Shown here: positions 24,001 through 33,300 of the stretch, one piece after another
Layout: each line of letters opens with the position of its first letter
Numbering within the stretch: the first letter of the stretch is position 1
Origin: Trichostrongylus colubriformis
Taxonomy: Eukaryota; Nematoda; Chromadorea; Rhabditida; Trichostrongylidae
DNA: 64,000 bases
Assembly: GCA_963978905.1 (NCBI GenBank)
Contig: OZ022259.1
Span: 47,510,727-47,574,726, forward strand
Reading direction: 5' to 3'
Position numbers and translations under genes: made by a program
Notes under the pieces: model-generated
The model's input: only the letters and a program-made list of their open reading frames with translations
What the model was told of the DNA's origin: nothing
The model's database searches: none

Positions 24001-27000
24001 CGCTTTTCCACGATACAATTTCACTTTTTGTCGCTTGGTTGGGCATTCATTTGAAGGAGGTAGTAGCAATGTTAAAATAAAATTATATAAAACCCTTGTG
24101 AATATATAAAATATAAGATATGAGTTATGGTAATTGGGTGAAGCGTCAACTAAGGTAGAGGAGGAGACGTGAAATTTTCACCGACGTTGAAGCTCCTTTC
24201 CATCCCTAGGCTTAGGCTAAAGAAGATGAGACAGATGCTTTTTCATGTAGGATGGGATATGGATTCTAGCCAAAGCCGAGAGAGGGAAGGAGCTTCGACG
24301 TCGGTGAAAAATTGGGCCTACCTTCCTCCACCCCCCCGCCCTTCCCCCCCCCCTCCCCCCTCCCTCCCTCTCACTTTAATTCTTTAACTGACCCTAGGTG
24401 AATACCATTGCGGAATCCAGTTTGAAATTCGGAAAAAAACAGCAAAAATATAAACGTGAAACAAAGAATAATCATGACGCTCGAGGCGGGATGCAGTCAT
24501 GATTTATTGGTAGCTAAGATTGAGAGAAGTTCAACACCTCAATGATATTTTTCACTATTTTAGGTTTTTTTTTATGAAATTTCCTTTTCATGTTGTTCAT
24601 TATTCCCTCCATTGCAATGTAGCCTATGTGATGATTGTGGGTTTCAGGAGCTAATTCGGATTTTGACAAGTTGTCTATGTTGGGACTCAGTTACTACGGT
24701 GAAGGTTATGATTACCTTTCTATTATGCACTACGAGAAGAACGAAGGCAGCCGGAATGGACAAAACACGATTGAAGCAAAGGTATATTTTTAAGGTGCAA
24801 ATTTTCTTGTACAGTTCTTACTTCGTTCTTCACTATTAGGCCGCGGTCATACTTTGCGCACCGACGCCGGTGTCGGCGTCAAATTGACGCAGGTCTTGGC
24901 GTCAATGTGGTAACACGCTCCATTTGCAAAATCCTTGACCCAATCACATCACAGAAGATGAATCTTGGCTGTACGCCAAGATTCGAAGGGGGTTCTCTCT
25001 ACGATCATCATACTGTAATGTGACTGGATCAAGAATTTTGCAAACGGAGCGTGATACCGGCGTCGGTGCGCAAAGTATGAACGCAACCTTACTTAGTGTA
25101 CTTTGTGGGAAGTACGGAAGGACTAGTCAATAATCGGCGTATCACATGAAAATGTATAATATATGATCCCTCAATATCCCAACACACATACCATCTATTC
25201 AGAGTGGTGTGGCATGTGACATTTCTATCAATTTGAACGCACATGAATTGATACCTTACAAGGGAAGGATGGTAAGTCGAAGTGGCCGTTTGAAATGGGG
25301 TTTATACCAATGATACGGCTCGGAATGTCCCTTACCAATCTGCATTCCGTATCTGCTGTGCCTCTCTGGGAGCAGAGTTACAATCGTTGAAAGAGAAGCA
25401 ACTCAGCACATATGCGATGGGCAAGTGCTTCAGATGTTTGCTTTGATAGCCAAGTGGTTATGTGCTAGGACTCAAGTTCGAGGGGGTCACGGGTTCGGAT
25501 CCTCGCTGAACGTGCCGTTTCGCATTTTTCCCAAATTACTTCCCGAACATTACTAACAAGGAATTACATGCTCCGAGAGCTTGATCTCACTACGAAAAAG
25601 CATTTCTGAGGAAATGAATCCATATTCGCTGCTTTATCATGTACATTTCCACTTCTTCGTTTATTGCCTTCACACATGTTTTTCATAGTCAGTGAGTGAA
25701 TTAATCTAGAAGTGGACATGGTTTACACGGACACTAGTGGTAAGCAGATCAAAATAATGAATATTCCACTAGGAGCCACATCACAAATACAACCACCTTT
25801 CTTTTTCCCCTTCAAAGCCATGTATAAGCGATTCACTTCTTTCGTCATAAGTCATGATTTAGACTTTTCTGTGCACGCATGCGATTCCATACCTCGGATA
25901 GTTCCTCTCATATATTTCCAGTTTTGCGCACCCAAATATAAAAATTTTCTCTCTTACTCCTGTCATGCACGCTGCAGGGTCTCTTGATGAATATCCAGGC
26001 GAATTTCAAACACCTATTCAATATTCATTTCCCACAGATTTGATAGACAATTGTGAAGTTGTAGACTGTGGCAAGCTATCCTTTAGTCAGTGTTCGCACT
26101 GCGAAAAGCTTCTTTGTTTTCATCACTTCGTTTTAGATTACCTTTGCTGTAAGATACTATGAAGGCATCAAACGCAGAAGTGGAAATGTACATGATAAAA
26201 CAGCGAAAATGGATTCATTCCCTCAGAAATGTTTTATCGTAATGAGATCAAGCTCTCGGAGCATGTAATTCCTTGTGAGTTACGTTCGGGAAGTAATTTG
26301 GGAAAAATGCAAAAAGTCATGCTCAGCAAGGATCGTAACCCCTAGAACTTGGATCCTAGCACATAACCAGTTGGCTATCGAGGTTGGCTATAACCAGGGC
26401 CCACTTCATCCCCAATTCCCTATCGCATATGTGCTGAGTTGCTTCTCTTTCAACGCTTGTAACTCTGCTCCCAGAGACGCACAGCAGATATGGAATGCAG
26501 ATTGGTAAGTGGCATCCCGAGCTTTATCATTGGTATAAACCCCATTTCAAACGGCCACTTCGACTTACCATCCTTCCCTTGTTAGCAAACTTCTGGAAAT
26601 CTATGACGACACTGCCTGGGCTGTGGTACAGTGAGAGCACCAATGAAAGAAAAGGCAAGATTATGGGCGATACACCGCCGTAACAGTGGGGTTACAGTAT
26701 TTTACCTAACTGATTTTCGATATGCTCTCTGCGCACTCTACGACAGGAGTACCCAAGGGCCAAATGCTGATTACTCGGTGAGCAGGTATAGTGTAGATTT
26801 TGGTGGATTACAGTAGGAATCAGCTTCGTGAAAGTGCAGGAACTCGTCTCTCCACGAAGTTACGGTGGCTACAGTGTTGTGGCGATGTACCATGTATAAT
26901 TTTGGTAGCGAATAAGCCACTTGCAACTGAGTAGCACTAAAGTGCTCCCAACAACTTCTTGTCACTGCGACCTCTAAGGCTCTTCTGCTCTGTCACGTAA

Positions 27001-28099
27001 TTACTCATATCAGACCGATGAGTGTAGCGCGACCGTGAGGTGATAGATAGAAGAACAATGAACTATTGTACGAGTCAGTTTGCTAATTAAATATTTACTG
27101 CTCAGTTCCTTCAAACATCACTAGGACCTACTACTCGCAAAATAAACAGTTTGCGCTGCAACTCTCTGCTAGATTTTTTTACATTTTGCTCTAAGCAGTA
27201 TTCGGGAACTTAATCCGAGACTTTGGTTCAAAATCTTTCGATAACTACAAACCATAGAAAAAATGACATTAGAGAAATTTCTTAGGAGAACTGTGTGAGA
27301 ATCTAGTGTGATGGGAAGATCGAAATCAAGCACTTAATCAGAAGAAGAGCGTCGTGGGTGTGTAGCAAAAAATCCGAGTCCATCGCGACACGCATCACGA
27401 CAAACCTATCCAAGATCGATATAATTGGCGGGTATGCAACAGAATACTCGAATCGGTCAGTACGCACGCGAATGCGTCACCACGAGCGACAACTACCTTG
27501 CCGGGCCTGTTGTGGCCTGGGCGGGAGTAAAGCGCAACATGATTCAAGTCGAGTGTCCTGTCGCACACCCACTAATGGGCTGAATCTTTGTCGCAAGGAT
27601 CAGCATTATTTCCATCTCTATTGATCTTTGGCTTAGGACGTGCCGTAGCTTGGGAACGAAAACTGGACCACTGCACCTCTTGTATCTCAGTCATTAGCTC
27701 TCCGTAAAACCGCGTTCATACTTCACGTCGGCAAGGCGTGGCTGTCTTCACAGGTAGCGAGGCACATTGGCACGGGGGAGGTGCAGAGGCGACGAAGCAA
27801 CGAGACAGAGTGCACAGGTGGAGACGCAGAGACACGTGGCCACGCTGTGCCACCGGCATCGCAAAGTATGAACGCGGCCTTAGTCCGATGAGAAAACGTA
27901 TAGCTTTTTCCCTTGCACTTCTATACACAACCACCTAAGACCCAACTCCGTTACCTTTTCTCACTGAATAACAGATTACGTTCTCCAGGATGTTCGTTAC
28001 ATGGACCTGATGGGCAAAAGCACCGACTTCTCAGTGTCCGATCTGAGACGAGTGAATCGAGCTTACTCATGTTGGGGTTATATGCACCGAAACGGATGA
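21023..28099 (+). CDS. Secreted astacin zinc metalloprotease (NAS family), seven exons
   Basis: Exons: 21023-21190, 21435-21525, 21608-21728, 22191-22294, 22888-22959, 24648-24781 and 27989-28099. All introns are GT-AG, phases agree at every junction, and the product is 266 aa. Residues 1-21 are a signal peptide. A short propeptide ends at a furin-like RSKR (57-60), and no FxGD-type switch motif was seen in it. The mature domain starts near [10 protein letters not shown] (72-81). Zinc ligands lie in [15 protein letters not shown] (H155, H159, H165, catalytic E156), split by intron 4, and the Met-turn is SIMHY (210-214). C106/C258 and C128/C147 match the two conserved disulfides. The frame stops eight residues after C258 with no EGF, CUB or ShK domain. 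Introns 4-6 are filled with MITEs. Function is inferred from the family: extracellular peptide hydrolysis. The terminal exon could differ if a further 3' exon is spliced. Confidence 0.93.
22459..22532 (-). tRNA. tRNA-Gly-like pseudogene in astacin intron 4
   Basis: The minus strand folds into a full cloverleaf of 72 nt: acceptor GTCTCGG/TCGAGAC, D-arm GTGT...GCAC and anticodon stem TATGC/GCATG. The D-arm text TAGTGTAATGGATTAGCA resembles tRNA-Gly, and a B box GGGTTCGAGTCC is present. Against function: the anticodon loop is CAGGTAA with A instead of U at position 33, and the T stem has three wobble pairs. Probably a tRNA-derived SINE head or pseudogene. Confidence 0.45.
22706..22797. repeat. 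Short inverted repeat in astacin intron 4
   Basis: GAATGCGCAGTGA at 22707 pairs with TCACTGCGCAGTC ending at 22797. The interior is GC-rich and non-coding. Confidence 0.5.
23685..23822 (+). repeat. Dispersed repeat in astacin intron 5, related to 28861-29309
   Basis: Blocks CATGATAACAATCCT, ATTGATTCGAGCGTAA, GTGTACGCAATGTACGCAA and CGACATAAGG occur in the same order, in reverse orientation, at 28861-29110. It lacks the GACGATC...GTCGAAACGT segment of the longer copy. Confidence 0.6.
24154..24330. mobile_element. MITE in astacin intron 5
   Basis: The arm at 24154-24200 (TTTTCACCGACGTTGAAGCT) is inverted at 24284-24330 (AGCTTCGACGTCGGTGAAAA). Parts of the arm resemble the 139-bp tandem repeat at 4593-4958. 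A C-rich tract follows at 24329-24372. Confidence 0.6.
24837..25091. mobile_element. MITE in astacin intron 6, GGCCGCGTTCATACTTTGCG terminus family
   Basis: The left end GGCCGCGGTCATACTTTGCG and the right end CGCAAAGTATGAACGCAACC are inverted, extended by CACCGACGCCGG/CCGGCGTCGGTG. Inner arms pair as well (CGCTCCATTTGCAAAAT/ATTTTGCAAACGGAGCG). The termini are shared with 27707-27882 and 38486-38653, but the interior differs. Confidence 0.75.
25259..26581. mobile_element. 1.3-kb inverted repeat with 400-bp arms in astacin intron 6
   Basis: The left arm (25259-25660) begins CAAGGGAAGGATGGTAAGTC and the right arm (26160-26581) is its complement, ending GACTTACCATCCTTCCCTTG. The arms align over about 400 bp with modest divergence. 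The spacer of about 500 bp has no transposase motif. Each arm carries a tRNA-Leu-like segment (25440-25513 plus, 26326-26398 minus). Open frames at 25712-26162 lie in the spacer and lack support. Confidence 0.8.
25440..25513 (+). other. tRNA-Leu-like relic in the left arm
   Basis: A-box TAGCCAAGTGG, anticodon-arm-like GCTAGGACTCAAGTTC as in tRNA-Leu(AAG), and B-box GGGTTCGGATCC. The acceptor stem is not preserved. The counterpart on the minus strand at 26326-26398 is equally degenerate, so both derive from one ancestral copy. Confidence 0.45.
27707..27882. mobile_element. MITE in astacin intron 6 (GCCGCGTTCATACTTTGCG family)
   Basis: The left end ACCGCGTTCATACTTCACG and the right end CGCAAAGTATGAACGCGGCC are inverted. 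The interior shares CACAGG..AGCGAGGCA and GGAGACGCAGAGACACG with the copy at 38486-38653, so the two are full relatives. Confidence 0.75.
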
Positions 28100-28109
28100 T
28101 GATCTCCTC

Positions 28110-28858
28110 ATTACCATCGTCATACTTCCACCGTCAACTTTCAAGATCTACTACGCCTTCAACGTCAATCATTATAATAATGATTCTCACAATCATAAAT
28201 GCTAGCTGCCTGATACTGGTCTTAACGATTCGTGCCGGTGATCTACTATTTCTTTTCCAATATTGATCAAAGAATCACAGATATCGAGCTGTTTGTACAT
28301 ATCATGTATTATTTGTTTATGTATCATAAAACATTCTCCCCACTAGTTTATTGCATATTCAGGTATTTACGGTGAAGAAATACTGGAGCTCATATACAAC
28401 ACGCTTCCCGAAAAGAAACTCAATATGAATTGAGAGTGTGGGAGGGAGCAGGGTTAAGAATATGTCGCGAAATCCTCAAAAAGTGTTGTAGTATTTTGTG
28501 TTGGGAAATTGGGAAATCCGGGGGGGGTGCTTATAGCAATCCCTCCAAGGATTCTCAACGAACACTTCATTCTAGTAATTCTTGAACCGAGGAGGTGATA
28601 TCTAGAGAAGGCCTACTAGGTAGCAATGGTATAGCCATCAACTGACTTTGGCATAAGCAGACCAGTTACGCAGCGAGATCTTGAAATCAGTAGTAAATCA
28701 AACTTCTCGTGAAGCAAACCAATTCCTGACCTAATCCCACACCAATCACCGGAACACTTGCAACACACCCCTGTCACTTACACCTTTTCAAACGCACAAT
28801 ATCTTTGCACGGACGTTTGAAACTAACTATCGCAAACGGTCGTTTACATGGGGTGTGG
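28110..28858. other. Downstream flank of the astacin gene, no feature recognised
   Basis: It includes the 3' UTR of the astacin gene. No perfect AATAAA was seen in the first 300 bases after the stop; AATCATAAATG at about 28191 and TATCATAAAACA at about 28322 are weak candidates. A G run lies at 28520-28527. Confidence 0.35.
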
Positions 28859-28860
28859 AG

Positions 28861-29309
28861 CCTTATGTCGAATTTTTGCGTGACCGTGCGCGGTGGATTT
28901 CTTCGATTCTGTGATTGCGTACACTGCGTACACTCCCTTTAAAACTTCTTCTGTTGTGCCAACAAGGTTGTTAGGTGGAATATTTATTAATGGCCTGACG
29001 TTTCGACAAGATCGTCTTCCTCAAAGGGAATTTACTCCCTTTAAAGTTTTACGCTCGAATCAATTTTTTCTTGATCAGGATTGTTATCATGTCATGTTAT
29101 TGCTTCTTTCATTTTTTATGTCACTATTTTTTTCAGAGGGCACAAAAGTTATTATTTTAAATAATGATGAAATAAATAGCTACTCCTCAAAGGACTCCCA
29201 TGGCCATGGTACCAGCCCCTTTCCTGAGCGAAATTCCAACCGACCGCGACAAGATGTGCTGATGGCGCCGCGAGTGCGACGCCGCAAAGCGAAAATTCGA
29301 TATAAGGCT
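28861..29309. mobile_element. TIR element carrying a GTCGAAACGT motif
   Basis: Ends CCTTATGTCGAATTTTTGCG and GCGAAAATTCGATATAAGG are inverted. The interior (minus sense) contains a tandemly used GTACGCAGTGTACGC phrase and the segment TGAGGAAGAC-GATCTT-GTCGAAACGT (28998-29026), which resembles part of a hammerhead ribozyme core. A shorter relative lies at 23685-23822. The 156-codon open frame through it is not supported as a gene. Confidence 0.55.
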
Positions 29310-30395
29310 ACACACCCGTCTACATGTACTATTCCCAGCCTTGGACTCTATACCCAGCGTTAAGCGTGGATCGAAGTATCCTTAGAGAGGTTCCATTATG
29401 AGTTGAGAAGTGAGAAGGGAAATCGGGTTCCTTAGAAACTTTCCTCGACGTCAGGCTTAAGCTTGCCTACACCCGAATGAGGTTCAGCTACCAACTAGTG
29501 ACTTGCCAAATCCTAGAAAACAGCCATGCTTGATTTCTAGCTTTTCCCTAGCGTTTTTCTACCAAACAAACAAGGACTCGCTCAGGATAGAGTGGTTTAC
29601 AACTTTGAACCGCCCACCGTAGCCAAGTACCCATTTTTAGGGACGACGCTCAGCATGATCCTGAATTAAGCGAAATCTCTGATGGTGTATCGAATCGTAG
29701 CTCTACAGATTTGCGTCAGCATTTCAGGCAGTGGGCAGTCTGAGAGGGTGGGAGGAATAGCAGCGGATCTTCTTTCCGGTGAAGAAAAGAACGACTCAGA
29801 AAGACAGAAAATTGAGAACCCTATAGCTGACACATTTTTCGTAACTTTAGCTATTTGCAGTTAGTAGATGTGGATGAAGTCCACCAATAACATGTGCGTA
29901 GCACTCGTTGTCGCCCCGCCCACAAGCTTAGCGTGCCATTGGACTTATTGACGCGTTTGCTTTGAATTACGATATCAATTGATGCAACAGTGACAATACA
30001 ACAGATAGTGACCTTCCAAGCCACACTTCTCGTTTAAATAGTCAAACCATGTATTATATAGTGAGACAAACCGATAGGACCACTAGATCCACCTTTCTGT
30101 ACAATTTTATTTCTCTAATTTTCAGCAATGAATTATAGTAAACAATTAGTAGAAACACACAATAAAATAAACAAAGGAAACGAACGGAAAAGCACTGATA
30201 GAATCTCTCAAATCCCAGATCAAATGAGGAAAGAATACAGCTGACTGGATATAAAATGCCACATTACGCACAAAGAAAGAACTCTGTCATTCACTAATCG
30301 TCTTTACATTTCACACTAATAACACTAAAGCTCTTAGAACATCTAACAAAAATCAATAACACACATAGAAAAACAAATACCGAGATCACTTTTAT
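29310..30395. other. Intergenic, no feature recognised
   Basis: AT-rich towards the 3' end of the F-box gene. No exon supported. Confidence 0.4.
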
Positions 30396-33300
30396 TCATG
30401 ATGTCAGATAGCCCGAACGAATGCACCATTGAGTTGCAATCTGAAAATCCACGTTTACATCATTTTAGCACAATAGTTTGACAAAATACAGGCCTTAAAC
30501 ACGCGTTACGGTCACGTATGCGTTTACAAGCAGCGCATACGCAGCCGCAACGTACCCGGAGGAAAAACGCGTCAAAGTGATATGTTACTTGAAAAAAGCT
30601 CCAAAAGCGACAAAAAAGAAACAGCTCACCCCGTTACCGTAACACGACAATTCTAGCTTTGCATTCGGGTCTGATGGGTGGTAGGTTCTAAAGCGACAAT
30701 ACGGTATATCTGCGAGAGCCGCAGCAAAAAGTCCTGCTCGTCCTGCCACAGTACGAAATTCGCTGATGGTGACTGTAGAATTGAAAAGAATTGACTTTAT
30801 CATCCACGGAGCCAACAGTGTCCGCCATGCCTGAACGGTGAATAGCTCGATGTAAAATCATCGTATTTCTGTAATTTTTTCCCAAAAAAATCACTTTGAT
30901 AAATTGGCACATATCATCGGCGGTAATAGCCGTAATAGCAGCTGGAGACTCAGAAAATGCAGAAAAGTCCAGACACCGTACGTGTGCTTCTGCTAACGAC
31001 GACAACAGCGATCCTGAAAAGATTATTTCACGACCTGATAGATAAATAAATAAATAAATAAAAATTGAAAGTATGCGGACAATGTCAAAGAAAGCCACTC
31101 TGCCTACACAAACATGTTCCAACGCTAAGAAATAATTTCGCGACTATTGGAATTGAATGGGATTGGAGTGAATCAGTTTTGATCGCGACGCGACCGCCCG
31201 CGTTCGTGAACATCTTAGGGTAATCGATACATCGCTCATTTTTACTGCTAAAATGGAGTACTCAACCTCCAAGAAGGTTTTCAGAAAAGAAATTCAAATA
31301 CAAAGAGTTTAAAGGGATCGTCCACGGAAAAAAATTAGTTTTTTTTGTTACCCATATACATATTTATGTTGTATTGGCCTAATGTGGGCAGCATGCAAAG
31401 TTTCACGCGAAAAAAAAAATGCGAATCTGGCTAAGATACAGCACCACAAAGTCTCGGTCGGGTGGGCGGGGCCTCCGGGCAAGTACCCATCCCGTCGTCC
31501 GTCGCGGTCAGAGACGCATTTGAGGAACAGAAAGTTACGTAAACAGTCCCACTCTCCGTTCCCAACCGCGGCGGATGACAAGACGGGGCTTTCACTCCGA
31601 GGCCTACCTACACGGCCGAGAATTTGGGGAGCTGTATCCTAGCTGAATTCTCACTTTTTCGCGAGAAAATTTTGCATGCGATCCTTATTAGGCAAATACA
31701 ACATAAATATATGGGTAACAAGGAAGCTCATTTTTCCGTGGACGATTTCTTCAAATGGATACAACGCTTTTTTGTATTCCTCAACCAAGACATGGACTTT
31801 GAGAGAGCTATGATTGTGCGACGAGTGGGTAGACAAACAAAGGCAGAAGCAAACTTTAAAATAAAGTCTAAGTCTTCAAAAACATTTGATTAAATAATGG
31901 CATCAAAAACCTAGAGGAGCTCCATTCGGGGTGCAAACCAAGTCCCCGGTCAATGTCCCCTCTAGGTCTATGTAAGGTAGCACTGCGAGTGGTAAAATCA
32001 GCTCTTAAAGTACGCGAAGTACAAAGTATAAAAGTAGAGAATTTGACAAGGAAGATTACCTTGCACGTCGACCCATAGAATATTCTCAACTTCATTCTGG
32101 TGCTTCGCATCCAATCGCATTCGAATTTCCTTCAGTTTTCGGAGATCTAGAGCCGCCTTGATGCCGCTGAATACTTCTGCTCCAGTCATATTCTCCAAAA
32201 CTAAGGAATCCAAACTCCGAAATGAAGACAATCGTCGCAATGACTCTTCACCCATGCACCAGGAAAAATAAGGATTTTGTGAGCATAGTAGTAAGGATCT
32301 GAAAGCAAGAGGACGAATTCAAGGATGAAAACGAGTTTAAAGAACTAAATTTCACCACTACATATCAAAAAGTTAATTTGAAAAAAACGTAGGTGGATGA
32401 AGGGTACAGGTGGTGCCCATTAACAGCGTCTTTCGGTGAAAACTTTCCAGCCCAATCAACAGCCTGCTTCCACAAGCCATAAATCCTATGAAGGCTCGGG
32501 TGGATTGAAAAGGTGACTTGTAAGGTGGCTACACACAGTTTACATAAAGAAAAACCGCCGTTCAAATAGATTTACTGTTTCGAGTGTGGATTGAGCGCAT
32601 GGCGTATCCCAAAAAACTCATCGAGGCCAATAAATTCATACATTAAATGTAGAAAAAGGAATATGAGACTCCAAAAGTTTATTCAAAAACTTAAAACGCT
32701 GCAAAAGTTCTCTAGGTTTTTGAATAAACTATTGGAATTGGAAAAACTGGGAAAATTTGAAAATTGGAAAAATAAAACATATCCAGAGACTTAAGAACTT
32801 TTGCGGCCTTCTGATTTCTTGAATAAACTTTTGGAGTCTTATACGATTTTTTACATCTTTATATATTCATGAGGCTTCGTGACAGCACAATACTAAGATA
32901 ACTTCGTACTTTGTTTCTTTTATTGCATATAATTTATATAATTTATTATTTAACTCTCCAAATCAAAAGAGGGCAGAAAATCTCACTTTGGATCCAAAGT
33001 CCCGCACATTTCTTCGCAGAATGCGACAGCATGGGCAAATCGCTCGTCAACTCGTCTTGCTATCAGGCGACGTCCTCTCTTCAAAACATCCACTCGAAGT
33101 GCGACAATATCGAGGTAGGAGAGTAACTGAATCAAACATCAGGCTTTTTGAATGACATTAGAGTTTTCTGGCACTAAAAATAATCTGGAAATACTTACAG
33201 ACTCAACAGTACTCGGATGAACTTTCTGAACGCCACCTTTCGAATCCCATTCAGCATTCATACCACATCGCTTGTGTTGAATGTAAATCGCTCTCAAGCG

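Noticed and set aside
28893..29363. 156-codon plus-strand open frame
   Set aside because: It runs through the TIR element at 28861-29309 and includes repeat text found elsewhere.
30688..31122. 144-codon minus open frame read as one exon
   Set aside because: Its 5' part is upstream intron and its 3' part is out of frame with the coding-like sequence; splitting it at 30895/30830 gives two phase-consistent F-box exons.
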